Positions 1 through 13,057 are shown, counted from the stretch's first letter. The stretch is 64,000 nucleotides of DNA from Panax quinquefolius (GCA_020205615.1 CM035164.1:4119501-4183500); one strand, 5' to 3'. The notes: a model not told the origin generated them from the sequence alone. Program-made: numbers and translations.

Positions 1-703
1 ACCAAGTCTCTCACGATTTTGGGTGATATATCCAAGAACGGTGAGGGAGACGGCGACTTTCGAGGAAAATTCTCCAAAGGAATGGAGTTTTACACTTCTC
101 GACCAAACAAGCTTGGTTATATAATCACAAATGTAAGTTCGATTAATTTCGCAATATAATTTTTGAGTCAGATAGTGATACATATTCGATGTGTGTTTTT
201 TGCAAGATCTCCGATTAAACCGACTCTCCGAGTGAGAGATCCGAAGATTTTTTGGCAGGGAAAATGTCGATGCAAGTGTAGAGCACCCACCAAGGATCTT
301 CCTGTGTTAACCCTTCTATTGTCGATCCTCCAACTTCTTCCCTTCAAACCGATTTAACCTCGTAACGATTTAATCTAATATTCCTCGAAGAAAACCTTCG
401 ACCTCGTCAAGAAAAAGATCCGCCAAACGAACCAAAACCACCCAACCGTAATAAACCCCGACAGTTGATCCCAAACAATCCTCAAGCAACCCCCAAACAA
501 CCTCAACTAATCCCAATCCCCCAACCTCCGAACCTATCCCCTCGTTAGAGAAGTCTTCGATATTCCTTCGCACGATCGCCAAGGTCCTTCGTAAAGAAAA
601 TAAGAACTAAAATAACTCCTTCGATCGCCAAGAGCTTCGAGTCCCTACTTCTTCTTCTATTGTCACCCTCCAATCATATCCACGTAAACCCCGCTCCTCG
701 ATA

Positions 704-1512
704 ATGAACCAACCGAACCAACCCACACGCCTCCCTAAAAAAAAAAAACAAACCATCGACATTCACCCCGGTTCATCTCCCCGCTCCTCGCCAACTCCTC
801 GAACGCACACCGCCGATCTCCTTCTCCTCAAACCATACACACGAGACTCCTCACCTCTTCGCCAAGAACCTCCACCTTCCCCACCAAGAGAACAAACCAC
901 CGAGATTGACGGAAGCCATGGCCTCCCCAACAATGTGGCCCCGACTACTAATCGCTCATTTTCCATTCCAACTATTCAACACCTTTTGTTCGTGAAACCG
1001 ACGATCATCACCTGGCTGGGAATAGTTCGAATGGAGATCTACTTAGTGAAGGTATGAGCTACTTCTTGGCTAAGGTAAATGAGTATCTTCTTTACTTCAA
1101 TTTATCTCGCATGTTTATATATCCAAAACTAATCAAATGATATTGGAAATACACAGCCAAAGGCAAAGTTGTTCGGACGTTTTCGCCCAAGATCTCTCAA
1201 GTCAAGCAGTAAGAAGAGATCTTGAGGAAGGAAAATGCCATGTCAAGTCTCGCGCCATGCAAGGAGAAAACTCAACATGAATGCCTTCTTCATACAAACG
1301 AAGGTCTTCAACGAGAGTTAGCCCAAGCCAAAGGAGATGTGAAGGCCTCCAAGGAAGAATTAAAGTCAACCAAAGCTCAAAGACGAGGAAATCGTGAAAT
1401 GAACGCCGACTTGGTTCGCAGGAGCGAGATAAGGATGGAAAAGATCGAGGAGCTAAAGGTCGATGCAAAGATCTCGACCAAGACCATCCATAAGTTGGAG
1501 GAGGCGCAGTAA
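704..1512 (+). pseudogene. Remnant antisense ORF of the Tat element (proline-rich part, then coiled coil)
   Basis: Two open stretches lie on the strand opposite to gag-pol: 704-1057 (117 codons, Pro/Ser/Thr/Arg-rich, low complexity) and 1222-1512 (96 codons, Lys/Glu-rich with heptad-like spacing, probably coiled coil). Their place downstream of integrase, on the opposite strand, matches the extra antisense ORF described in Retand/Grande-type Tat elements, whose products often end in long coiled coils. The two stretches are not in one clean frame, so this is a broken gene or an intron-containing one. The function of such ORFs is unknown. The assignment is inferred from position and composition, not from a recognised domain. 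Confidence 0.4.
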
Positions 1513-2165
1513 AATCGTCACACGAGTAAAGGCTCAAACTTGAGGAGAAACCGAGAGCTCAAGGCTCTTCTAGACCTTGGGCCTCCATTAACCGACCACC
1601 TTCGTAAACAAATATGCTAAGAGTAACCTAACTCCTGACGAGATTAATGGAGAAATAATGAAGATATACTCCGAGAGTTATGAGCTTCACACAAGTCGTG
1701 GCAAGGAGAAGTCGCCTCGCAGCCTAACTGATCCATCCTTACTCGATTCTTCGATGAAGATGGAGTCTCAAGTCGATGTTCATTGCTTATGTTTTTTTCG
1801 CCTTTAATTTACAAGATCTCGTAAAAATTGTCAATAGTGTGTAATTAAATTAAATATTTAATGAAAATAGTTTCATTCCTTATGACTTCGGGCTTATTAT
1901 CCGCCAATACTCCATCATTTCATTAAGTGAAAAATGCACCAACCCCTTCATGGGTTTAACTCGAATCGTTAGATAACAACTAAACATGCCATATAATGTA
2001 TGAAGTGTAAGAATGAAGTTTTCAACTCAACACTTAGAAAAATTTTAGGTAATAAAGTAGAGGGATACTTATTAGTTATCAAGTGTGAGACATATCTCGC
2101 GCTTCATTAGGAATTTGTTTACCCCTAAAAGCATAACAAAACTAAAAGACGACATTTCGCTTACC

Positions 2166-2960
2166 CCAAGGGCCCGATAAAGTCTCAAAGATGACACTTG
2201 CCTACCACTTAAGGGCCCGACAAGGTCTAAGTGTCGACAATCGCTTACCACGTAGGGCCTCCGATAACGTTTTAAAGATGACACTTGCTTACCACACGGT
2301 AAGGGCCCGACAAGGTCTAAGTGTCGACAATTGCCTACACGTAGGGCCCGATAACGCCTTTAAAGATGACACTTGCCTACCACGTAAGGGCCCGACAAGG
2401 TCTAAGTGACCACCGCCAAGAGGTCGCCATCGAATGGCCAACGAGTCCACCCAACCTCCTAACACCAATGACGCTTGCCTTACCACGGGGGGCCCGACAA
2501 ACTCATAAGGACCACGCCCAAGAGGTCGCCATCGAATGGCCGCCGAGTCCACCCAACCTCCTAACACCAACGACGTCATTTACCACTTAAGGGGCCCGAT
2601 AAACTCATAAGGACCACACCGCCAAAGAGGTCGCCATCGAATGGCCAACGAGTCCACCCAAACCTCCTAACACCAATGACGCTTGCCACCCAAGGGCCCG
2701 ACAAACTCATAAGGACCACTCGCCAAAAGGTCGCCATCGAATGGCCGCCGAGTCCACCCAACCTCCTAACACCAACGACGAGGGCCCGATAAACTCATAA
2801 GGACCACTCGCCAAAGAGGTCGCCATCGAATGGCCGCCGAGTCCACCCAACCTCCTAACAAATGACGCTGACGCTTACATTTACCAATAAGGGGCCCGAT
2901 AAACTCATAAGGACCACCGCCAAAGAGGTCGCCATCGAATGGCGCCGAGTCCACCCAACC
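2166..2960. repeat. Tandem repeat array downstream of Tat pol, two unit types
   Basis: Two related arrays abut. From about 2,166 to 2,410, units of roughly 100 bp share the core AAAGATGACACTTGCCTACC and a GGGCCCGACAAGGTCTAAGT block. From about 2,410 to 2,960, six units share GGTCGCCATCGAATGGC, found at 2422, 2524, 2629, 2729, 2818 and 2926 (spacing 102, 105, 100, 89, 108). Both types contain a GGGCCCGATAA or GGGCCCGACAA box, so they probably derive from one ancestral unit. Tat elements often carry such arrays near the pol-LTR junction. Open frames across the array only reflect periodicity and do not code. Confidence 0.85.
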
Positions 2961-3539
2961 TCTCCTAACTTCGATGGTCCGATCAAGAATGAAGACAAAA
3001 TTTGTTCGAGAAAAAAGGAACTTTTATTGATGATGACATAAATATTTACAAATTTTCCCACGTACATACATCATTTTTATCGAAAGTACTTTCTAAGCTC
3101 GCCAAATAAGTGCAAGTATTCTTAATCACGATCCATCTAATGCTTTCAATCGATAAGTTCCCTGCCGCAGACTTCGCTTATTTCATACGGCCCTTCTGGG
3201 CTTGGCATCGCCTTTCCTATATTCTCGAGGTGTAGATGCTTCATTTCTCCGAGGACAAAATCTCCCACTTCAACCTTCGACATTTTACTCCCTTATTATA
3301 ATGCTTAGCCACTCTTCACGATAAGTCGCCAACCCGTTTAAGGCCGCTTTCTTTCTTCTTCAAGTAAATCGAGGTTGGCCTTAAGCCCTTCCTCATTGTA
3401 AATTTCTCTCGAATCGGGTCAATTCAAGACCTGGAGATCCAATTTCAACCGAACTAAGGCATCGCATTATAAGCCAATCTAAAGGGTGAATCTCCGTCAG
3501 AGTCCTCGAGTAGTTCGATAAGCCCACAACACACTAAGT

Positions 3540-4140
3540 AGCTCCTCCGCCATCCGCCTCGCTTCATTTAATCTACGCTGATTCCATTCAACAACGCTCG
3601 CTGGTCTGGTCACTAACTTGTCCATTCGATCGTGGATGAGCTATCGAGGTCTTTCTATGTTGAATCCCTCAGCTTCTTTCAAGAATGCCTCAAATTTCGA
3701 TCCCACAAACCGGCGCTCGTTGTCCGATATCAACACCTTAGAACTCCGGTTAAAACACCATCACTCCTTTATAAACTTTAGGCATTCTCGTTCGCTATCG
3801 ATCAAGTGGTTTTGCTTCCACCCACTTAGTCATATAATCAATAAGAACTATGATTTAAGTCGACGACCTTTTAGCTTTTCAGAATGGACCCAAAGATATC
3901 AACCCCCTGCATAAATAAGGGTATAGAGATAAGATCGAGTATAGCTCTTCCGTGGTCAATGGGATCTGATCGCTGATCCGACATTTCTCGCACTTTCGAC
4001 ATACTCATTGCTTTTTTTAAAGATGGTAGCCAATAATATCCCCGATTTAAGTATTTTATAAAGCTAATGACTTAGCCCGCTATACGGTCACCACAAATAC
4101 CTTCATGTATTTCCCAAGAGCATATATACTTTCAGATGGA
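3540..4140 (-). pseudogene. Tat integrase remnant (HHCC zinc region and catalytic core)
   Basis: Read on the minus strand, about 4,140-4,060 gives a fragment like EIHEGICGDRIAG, the second His of the integrase HHCC zinc domain in Tat elements. About 3,910-3,800 gives GVDIFG and then IDYMTKWVEAKPL, the start of the DDE core. About 3,790-3,600 continues the core in broken frames. Integrase inserts the cDNA into the host genome. No continuous frame remains, so the product cannot be made. The limits are approximate because the frame shifts several times. Confidence 0.6.
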
Positions 4141-4479
4141 GTCAAACATTTCAATAATGGAGATGAGAAAGCTCTTCTAATAGATCTCCATCAATTGTAA
4201 CAAAATTAGCACTTTTATACTTAATTTTTTCAATGACAGCATCCGATCCGAAGGTAAGACGCCATCCGCCAGATACTCTATATATGGAGTCAACCAAAGA
4301 ATTGGTTTGGTCAATGCACATTACCGATTCATAATGGACACTCAGATGTTGCAAAGTTTCTAAATAAACCGACCCATCAAAGACGTTAACATCCAGAGTG
4401 GCTAATTTGGAGAAAGTGCATCTAAGAATTGAATTGTTATTACGCCGATCCTCAAACTCATAAGATTGGAAATATCAAG

Positions 4480-4700
4480 TCGCTTCCTTCAATTTCGTTA
4501 GATATTTGATCATTTTTGGGCCTCGAGCTTCATATTCCCCGTAAATTTGCTTAACGATTAACCGAGAATCACTAAAGATAATTATTCTTCAGACTTCAAG
4601 ACTCTTTTGCCAACCAGAACCCGCAAGTACCGCTTCATACTCAAATTTTCATTGTTTGTTGCTTTGAAATCAAATCATGGCTCGTTGTCAGATTTTGAAT
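4480..4700 (-). pseudogene. Tat RNase H remnant
   Basis: The minus strand of about 4,680-4,620 reads a fragment like FDFKATNNE, and about 4,580-4,490 reads SDSRLIVKQIYGEYEARGPK followed by MIKYLTKLK. Both are hallmark blocks of the RNase H domain of Tat-type Ty3/gypsy elements, which degrades template RNA during reverse transcription. It lies between RT and integrase, as expected. The frame is broken between the two blocks and the first catalytic Asp is not evident. Confidence 0.55.
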
Positions 4701-5378
4701 CCTCCCGACTCGCCGTAATAATACCGCTTCCATCGACGTCTGTGGTAGAAGACCCATCTCGCATACAAAGGCCCATGAACTCGTCATTCAAGAACTAAGA
4801 ATCGCTCGTTTCGATCCTTCATCTTCGCTACAACTTCATCGCCTTCGTAAAACGAGCATTCAACAACAAAATCAGCCAAGGCTTGCCTTTCGATGGCGCT
4901 CGGGGATGATATTCAATGAAAAATTGTGACAACTCCATCGTCCACGCAATTTAATCTCCCCGATACCTCGTGTTTACCCATAATCTTCTTTAAAGGTCGA
5001 TTCAGATATACTATTACCAATCTACCTCGAAGTATTGCTTAAGCTTCGACTAGCAAAGCTTATTAAAGTTTAAAGCAAACTTTTCAATATTCGGTACTTT
5101 GTTTCAAAGATCCCAAGGATACGGCTTACATAATAAACCCGTGTCGCTAATTTCAACTTCACGCACCAAAACCGCTTCCTACCGCCAATGAACTAGCCGC
5201 TAAGTACAAATATAAAGGTTCAAGAGAACGGCTTCACCAACAAAGGTGTCAAGATAACAGGACTTGATGCTCAAAAGCGCCCTCACATTCAAGTCCATCA
5301 AACGCCTTTGCATTCTTCTACTCTTTCAATGTATCAAAGAACCAGAGACATCTTTCCGCCGACTCGACATGAACCTCC

Positions 5379-6012
5379 TTAAAGTCGTAATCCTTCCAAA
5401 TGACGTTGAACATCTTTAAACGACCGAGGAGTCTTCATGTTCAGATCGTCAATCTTCTCGTGATGGCTTCGATTCCTCTCTCGATCGACAAGATATCCCG
5501 TAAATTTGCCGCCTCCTGTAATCAAGGTGCATTTAGTGGGATTCAATCTCAAATCAGGTCGATTTAATTGTTCAAAACATTCTTCCAAATCATCCATATG
5601 TTTATGTACCAACATACTTTTGACAATCATATCGCCTACATACACCTCCATATTCCTACCCAAATTGATATCCGAAAAACACGGTTCATCATTCTCTCGA
5701 TATGTGGGTCTAAGATTAACGAGGTCAAGGTCATTTTTTCTTATAAGATATACCGAACGACGCGTAATGAACGCCTTTCTAGATATCTTCTTTACACATG
5801 GAAATTTGATGGTAACCAGAGAATGCATCCATGAAACTTAATAAAGCATACCCCAAGTTGGCATCGATTAGTTGGTCAATGTGGGGTAAAGGGTAGAAAT
5901 CCTTCTGACAAGCCTTATTTAAATCAAGATAGTCGATGCAGCATCGCCATTTACCATTTTGCTTCGCATCAAAGACCACATTTGCCATCCATCGCGGGGT
6001 AGTCAATCTCAA
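5379..6012 (-). pseudogene. Tat reverse transcriptase fragment with altered active site
   Basis: Two overlapping open frames, 6012-5779 (77 codons) and 5828-5379 (149 codons), carry successive RT blocks: WMANVVFDAKQNGKWRCCID, then PLPHIDQLIDANLGYALLSF and MDAFSGYHQI, and in the second frame MEVYVGDMIVKS, LNPTKC and GKFTGYLV. The catalytic box, normally YVDD, reads YVGD, so one catalytic Asp is lost. The frame switches just before that box. This is a clear RT of the Tat lineage and clearly inactive. Confidence 0.8.
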
Positions 6013-6469
6013 GATGAAGTCGCCGCCAATAATTTTGCAATCTCTTCATCAATTATTCGCCGACGCTCAAAGCGAAAAAATCCTCCTCTTCGTTTGACCG
6101 GCTTCTTCGACGGGTTCACCTCCAAACCGATGTTCAAGAATATCCCCGCTACCTAAGCAGATATCCCGAGGCTCCTGTGCGTAAAATATCAACATAGCTT
6201 TGCAAGAGTTCTATAAGATTCGTCCGAGAGGTTCCGCAGATGCGTAACCTATTTTCACCGCTTTGTTTGCTTTTGCCCGGATGAGATCTATCTCCTCCGC
6301 TTTCTTCACCGGTACGACCAATGGTTCGTAACTACTTTTCGTGAAAGGTTCGATCTCTATTGCCATAAGAAGATGCTTCGCTTTGATATTCCCACCTCAA
6401 GTGATCACAAGATTTCTATAACATCTTCTCGCCGATCCAAATCCCCTTCACCCCGCCAACCCTACGAGC

Positions 6470-6785
6470 CAGAGGAAATTTAATTTTGAAATGAGGAATA
6501 GAGGTCACAATTGCAAAAGCAATTAGAGCAGCCTTCCCAAAATAAAGATTATAAGGTAATCTACATTTACAACATAAAATTTGCAAATAATTTCTACCGT
6601 TGGGGGCCGTTCAAGACGATCGGCGCTCAATAGTTCCAAACCACCTTAACCGGTCATTACTAAAACCATATAAAGGAGCTTCCCGTCCCAACTCCATCTT
6701 TTTCTACCATCTAGTGCATTCTCCGATAAGCGTGGGCATATGTAATATCTACGTAAGACCCATTATCCACCATCATCCGTTTTAT
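6470..6785 (-). pseudogene. Tat aspartic protease remnant
   Basis: The minus strand of about 6,780-6,710 reads MMVDNGSYVDITYAHAYRRM, a protease active-site block (VDNGS) in the style of Tat elements. About 6,685-6,480 reads PLYGFSNDRL, then LPYNLYFGKAALIAFAIVTS and IPHFKIKFP, the region between protease and RT. The blocks are in different frames. In a live element the enzyme would cleave the gag-pol polyprotein. Position between gag and RT supports the call. Confidence 0.55.
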
Positions 6786-6999
6786 ATCTACCAACCCACT
6801 TCAGGCAAGCCAACACCAATGATCCTCGTAAGGCGGTTCGACAATTCCAAGGGTAATCTTCATCAAGAAAAGAGATTACCGAACCCTGATAAGGTCCGTC
6901 GCCTTCGGAGGGTACCCGCCATCGCCACGATCAATCCAAATAGCTTTTTGCCGCTTTTTTTCCAACGAAGTTTCGCTGTAAGTACCCCTGCTGATGACA

Positions 7000-8163
7000 T
7001 CTATCACATGCCTCAGCAGTCGCTCGGAGCAGTAACACTTGTCGAATCGGGTTGAGCTACTTGACGGAACAGCCCTCTCGTCTCCGCCGTTGATTGGTTC
7101 TCGCAACCACATATCAATTAAAGTCCGCCTTTGTACTTTCCTTTCAATAAAGTCCTTCAAACTAGCACAATCTGTTTCAGATTACGACCAAGCTTGATGA
7201 TAATCACAATACTTACTTTAGAATTCCTTTTTCCAGCTTAATGTTATCTCGAGGTGGCTCAAAATAGGTCGATTCTTAATTTGATCCAAGATAATGTACT
7301 CGCCTCAGATTAAGTGTCAGGTACGCTCTATTCACTGTCAGGCCGGAGCGATTTAACGCCCTCCACCCCCGCCTCCAATTATTAAACTTTTTCGATCCTC
7401 ATCATAGCGGTCTTTATTACCCTCATTCTTTCTCTCGATCTTTATCATTTCATCCCGACCGTCTCCTCAGCTTTGGCCTCAAGCAGTGACGCTTAAGGTC
7501 GCCCATAGCTTCCTCTACCACGATATAACCTTCACTTTGTCAAAGGCTTCAAAGAAGACTCTTCTGGGTGATGAAACATCAACTTCTTTCACTAACTTTT
7601 TCGATTCGATTCGACCAGATCTAATCCATTTCAAACAATCCAACAAATTGCAGATCATTCAAATCACACCGCCCCATCGCTTCACTAATCTCTTCACATA
7701 TCGCCCAAAGACTCATTCAAAACCGTCGAACTCGAGCCAATGAACCAGCTTGGTTTTCCCTTCTTTGTTGTCGCCAAAGCGAAAGCATGAAATTTATCGC
7801 ATACGTCCGCCCAAGATGAAATCAATTTGAGGCAAAGTCCCCATCCACCGCTTCAGCATCCTTTCTAAGTGTTGTGACAAAAGTATGACACTTAGCAAAG
7901 ATCGCTAAAATCATAATAATCCATCAATCTATCGAACGCTCGATCAGGGTCATAGGATCCCCGATCCATCATAACTCTCCATACGGGCGCCTTTGGTGGG
8001 GTCTTTTTTTTCTAAGAATCTCCGCAGTAAAAGGGGATTCTTCTTTCCAAGTGTCCTTCGCCTTTCGATTTCTAAGTCGCTCAAGTTCTTTTAACTCTTT
8101 AACCAAATAATCTATTCCTTCCGTCGAGACGATGCTTTTTTTCCGACGACTCCTTTCTCCCAT
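7000..8163 (-). pseudogene. Tat gag remnant
   Basis: The 64-codon frame 8163-7969 ends in a segment containing EESPFTAEIL, the SPFxxEIL motif that precedes the capsid domain in Tat gag proteins. Just downstream (about 7,970-7,930) the minus strand reads YDGS and then, after a one-base frame change, GDPMTLIERSID, together the YDGxGDP start of the Retrotrans_gag domain. The frame change falls where TCTGGG would be expected but TCGGG is present. The rest down to about 7,000 is open only in short pieces. Confidence 0.5.
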
Positions 8164-9000
8164 GAAAGAGAATTCGGCTTTTACAATGTAACCTTCAACT
8201 TTAGAAGGACTTCTTCTATGATTTAGTATCTACAGTATATGTACCCTCAAGAGATTTCTGGAGTACAATCTCTAGATATGCTTCGCCTTTGTGCTCAGCA
8301 CTAAGGCGCAGAATGTGCAACAACAAGGGCTCTTTTTGTGGTTTCGTATTACACGATCCTCGACCGACCTCTTCGCTCCTCCGATCCTCGCTCCTTAGAA
8401 TCGACAGGTGATGTACCCTCATCGATCTTCGAGGAGTAAGGCTTCGGATCTTCTTCTTTCTCGATTTCTACCGAGACTCTCGGGCCCCGAATGAATGTGT
8501 TCTTTTTCCACTTTGTCCTCGCCGCTTCTGACCGATTCAGATCGAAGTTTTTCATCTCTCAACTCGCTATTCGGGCCATCCGCTCACCTATATCCCCGCC
8601 GTTGTTTCACAAGTACTTCCATAGCTCTATCCGCTTCATCACCCATCTCGCTAATCGCGGAAGCCTTTTCATCTTGGTCTTCTCAGATCGAAGTTCCAGC
8701 GGCGCCTTCTACTCGCTTCCCGATCGCGGGCCGAAGTTTTATCAAGTAGGGTAGACTAACCCACGCTTAACCTTACCCATCTTCTTCAATTGAAAATCTT
8801 CAAGGATCGCTTGACGCCAGGCTTGCATTTAACACTTATCACGGTCCCAAACGATCTTTAATGTATACACTCTGGGTCGATTCACCGGCAAATTTCTACC
8901 GCCTTCTTCGTGTGTAGGTGTTCTACTCTTCACCATGAATATCGACGTAGAACAAAACACAGCCAGGATTGAAAATATTCGTGACACTAGAACTCAGCCC

Positions 9001-11232
9001 TCCTTCTAGCTCTAGCCAATGTTAACGCCAGATCTTTCTCCACGCCCCAATCACCAAGACGCTGGCCCAATATCCCCGCATACTCAACAAGTCAACACTA
9101 AAAGCTTCGACTACCGACCGCCGAGGGATAGCCCCCATGCGGAGAGTCAAGACAAAGCGATCACAAGGTCAACAATGGAGAGAAAAATATTGTCTCAGTT
9201 GTCCGAGAGAGATAGAATAAGAATTCTAATGAAAAAAATGTATGTGTTACATTTACCCTCTTATGTGATCTTAGCCCCATACGATGTTCCACTATCCGGC
9301 CATCGTGCCACCCACCACCTTCTCGACACCTTTTTCCTTACTTCCTATTACTTCAAATTAAAAAGTAAAATACCTACTTTCATCCCCTCTATTATCGCGT
9401 TTGTTATCACGGCCATTCGAGTCCCATCCTCATTAATGCCACGCAAAGAAAGTGGCAGTATAATAATAGTCAAACGTCATTTAAATATAATGATTATCGG
9501 GTCAAAATTGGGATTAATTACTCATATGATAATTTATATAACGGGCCAATATAACGACTAAGCCCAAATAATAAGAATGACCCAAGTGACCAGATCCAAC
9601 CACGATTTAACATAACACGATCCAAGTGAGAATTTCAATAATTTTTACCAATAAAGAAAGGTCTCATGGGTTATCCTCAAACTAGTGCAAAGATGACACA
9701 GTCCCCCTTCTCCCTTTTATTCGGTTAATTAGTTGTTTCCACTATTTTATATAACCCACCTCATTTCTTTCTATTAATTCTAGTGTTTATACAAATGTAT
9801 ACAAAGTCCAAAGATTAAGCAAAATTTCTTGGGAGAGTCATGCTATCCAAATGCAGCAAAATAAACATGATGAAATATGCATGGTTTCAAGTACCTGAAA
9901 CCCTTGGTTCTGCATGTAGACTTCTATTGGATCTGACCGGAGAGGAGTCAGGCGATCGCTTGAAGAAGATAAGGCAGCTACTGCAGCTGCTCTTTGTGAT
10001 CCCTGACTCACTCCTGATGAGAAGTAGCAGGTTTAATTTGGCCCCAGAAGATGAACTAAATTCAGAGTTTATAAGGCAGCTAATCCTGAAGCTCTTTGAG
10101 CCTGATTCGTCCCATTGGACTTATCCCGATTGTGCAATAGCATAATAAGAGATCAACATTCGTGTCACTTCATTACCTCGTGCAAAATCATTAGCAAGAA
10201 GGGCCCCAAAGGCGCATAAAATAGTCAAGCATTTACAATCTTCTTCTTTCCAAGGAGCAGGTTTAGGATAGTAAATGTGAGATTGTATATTCCTTTGGTA
10301 TAACACTTATATTTCCACTGTATCATGTGTTGGATGAATTAGAATGACAACAAAAATGATAAATAACATTAGAGTTATAAGAGCATTTTGTTGGGATACT
10401 ATTTGAATAATTGAAGTATTTGGGGATTCCAGTTGAGAAAAAAAAATTATTAGATACGTCTCGAATCCTATTGAGGAAAGATTGTTAATATGGAAAAGAA
10501 GAACTCCTATTTTTGATAAGAGTATTATTTTGAATAGTAAGAGGAGATTTGTGTGTTAGAGTATTATATTATATTGAGTTGTTGAAATATAACACAATCA
10601 AAAGTCACGTAGCATCCTAAAAGTTGTGAGAGTTTTGAGTTGGTGTGAAACAGAGGATTTTTGCAACTTTTATATTTTGTGCAAAAAAGTTGTATCGTAT
10701 AAGGGATGATTTTGCAGTTTTTAATCCGTACAAAAAAGTTGCGTAGTGATATTATGAAATCTCAAGTTTTAGGTTGTAAAATTTGAAAGAATTATTGTAA
10801 GTCTATTATTTTCATATAATAGAGATTTAGAGTTTGACCTATAATTTTCTCTTTAAAAATTTTCCACATTAAATCTTATGTTATTTTATATATCTTTATT
10901 TTATTGTATAGTTTACGTTTACTTAATTCTCAACACATTCTACTTTCTAAAACTAATTTTCTATTTTGCTGGGGTTGTCGCTCAATGTATGATATCAATG
11001 ACCAGGATTATCCTATATCTTAAGAGCTCTTATTAGTTGCAGCAAAAGTGCAATATAAATTAATTTTTTAATAATATAGGATATTATACAAACTTAGCCT
11101 ATATTATACAAACTTAGAATATATTATTTAACTACACATATTATATAATATTATATTTTGCAATTATAATTTAGAAGATAACTTTTATTTGATATCAAAT
11201 AAACTTAAAAAAATTTAAGCATAATAACTTAT
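9001..11232. other. Intergenic, mostly AT-rich; no defined gene
   Basis: Between the Tat remnant and the solo LTR the sequence is largely AT-rich. A TATA-like stretch (TTTATATAA, about 9,748) lies upstream of the gene-like fragment described separately, but no supported transcript follows. 10,310-11,230 has simple A/T-rich sequence and small imperfect repeats of AGTTG-type motifs. I see no coding signal there. Confidence 0.5.
9840..10306 (-). pseudogene. Unrecognised gene-like fragment with an internal duplication
   Basis: This 470-bp island is less AT-rich than its surroundings. The minus strand is open from 10306 to 10121 (61 codons, containing CLTILCAFGALLANDFARG). Further along it reads NQAQRASGLAAL and then, in another frame, SQGSQRAAAVAALSSSSDRL. 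The two Gln-Arg-Ala...Ala-Ala-Leu segments come from an imperfect direct duplication of about 40 bp. A plus-strand frame (9840-10145, 101 codons) covers much of the same DNA. The Ala-rich segments faintly recall linkers in plant villins, but this is not enough for a call. Possibly a captured or decayed exon. Confidence 0.25.
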
Positions 11233-13057
11233 TGTGACGCCCCCAAAATTAGGTATACATCACCCATCTTGAGTCGCCAGATACATGGTACATAAATTCA
11301 AATACAACTTAATAATACAACTGTCGTGTATAATACGACAAAACATAAGCTGGGAGTTTATACAAGAATATTGTCTTCTAAACAATATCCATACCCAATG
11401 ACGTCCTCATTACATTTATTGTCACACTATTTCACAGAATAGTGAGGACTACTAATGCTACCATCTAGGACCATCACTCCGTTCCCCGACTAGTCTCAGC
11501 TACGTTCTCATTTCTTGAAGAGAACAATGAAAGAAATGGTGAGCTCAACTAGCCCAGTAAGAAATATTATGACTAAGATAATGCAGAATAAATTATCATT
11601 AGCCTTCAACAGTGTTAAACTGATAGAATACAATAGACAACAAGTTTTAGCTCAGTAATGAACAAATAATCCATTAAAAGAGTCAAGTAGAGAATAAAAT
11701 CTACTATCTTTTATGATTTAAAAGGTTTTTCATCACTTTTATCATTGAGACTCAAATTTTAATAAATAATCAACATCATCAAATCATCCCTCGCACTACG
11801 TGCCAAGGATATTATTTAAGATATCACGACCAATTAATTATCCATGCACTATGGGTCAAAGATAATCGTATTTTCATCAACGGTCCTGATCATGCCATAA
11901 AACAATTCATAATCATACCAAATACTGTCCATCAATGCACTACGGCAAATGAAGATTTTTACCACATCATTCGTTACATTACGGTCATGATTACACTAAT
12001 CCATGGTCATAATCATACCAAGTCCATCTATGCACTACATGCCACAGATGACTTTCAACATAATATAAACATGAGGATGATGACAATGACATAATATTCA
12101 ATAAAACAAGTTCAAGAATTAATTTATCCAGGAACCAATAACGTCCAAATTGTCAACATAATACTGCTTTGTGGAGTAAAATTCAAGAATGCTCAGAAGA
12201 ATATTTAAATGAAAAGATACTGGATGAAGCGCTTAAATATCAAGGATATTCCACTAATTTCATGGAGTATAAGTCAAAACTTTAACCAACTGAGTATAAT
12301 AAAGAATGGAATAACAAAAGAAATCATCATGCATGCAGATTGCAGATGTACAAAAGTTATTCCAACAGTAATAATAATAACGGAACCAGTCAAAGTAAAA
12401 TTAAGACGGCGACATGATGTTCCAACAGAATAATAAAGAATATAATAACAACAAATCACCATGCATGCAGATTATCAGATAAACAAAGTTATTCCAATGT
12501 AATAATAAATAACGGAATTCAGTCCCACAGAAAACGCATGCATGGGATATTCTAATGAATAATAATAAAGACGGAACTCAGTCCCAAGGTAGAACGCATG
12601 ATGCATGTGATATTCCAATGTAATAAAAAGAATGGAATAACAGAAGAATTTCACCAAGTATGCGGTACTTCGCATAGACATGTTATTCCAACATAATAAC
12701 AAAGAATGGAATAACAGAAGTTCTCTTCATGAAGATGAAAGAGAGAAATAATACTCCCTACGAGTATAACAAATAATATTCCCTACCTTAGAAAGAAACT
12801 GGATACTGGAGTAGTGAGGTAGTAGACTTCTCTTCTTCTTTTTTTTCTATAGATTTTCTCTCTATAACTTTTCTCTATAATTTCTCTCTATAATAAATGC
12901 TCTATAGCTTTAGTGAATTGGTGAGAAATGAAGAAGAATGAGCTTCTATTTATAAGAAAACATAGTTTCGATAATTGCACGTTTTGGGGCTCGAAAAATT
13001 ATAGTATAATACCTTCCTCTTTTTCTTCATTTTTAATTTAGTCCTGCAAGTATTATC

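Larger units (their letters stand above)
1..9000 (-). mobile_element. Decayed Ty3/gypsy retrotransposon, Tat (Retand/Ogre-like) lineage
   Basis: On the minus strand, reading from high to low coordinates, remnants of gag, protease, reverse transcriptase, RNase H and integrase follow one another in Ty3/gypsy order. Motif style (protease VDNGS, RT block with WMANVV and PLPHIDQLID, integrase IDYMTKWVEAKPL) is that of the non-chromoviral Tat lineage. Downstream of integrase come a tandem-repeat block and an open frame on the opposite strand, a layout known from Retand/Grande-type Tat elements. Every domain is broken by small indels and stops. I could not define either LTR: the 3' end runs off the left edge and the right boundary near 9,000 is a guess. 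The lineage call is good; the limits are weak. Confidence 0.75.

Noticed and set aside
2191..3067. Several overlapping open frames on both strands with repeated peptides
   Set aside because: They are produced by the tandem array of about 100-bp units and do not resemble any protein.
5506..5841. Plus-strand frames of 88-111 codons
   Set aside because: They are shadows of the Tat reverse transcriptase on the minus strand.
8491..8754. Two overlapping plus-strand frames of 84-87 codons
   Set aside because: They lie opposite the decayed Tat gag region, have no recognisable domain, and are likely chance frames.
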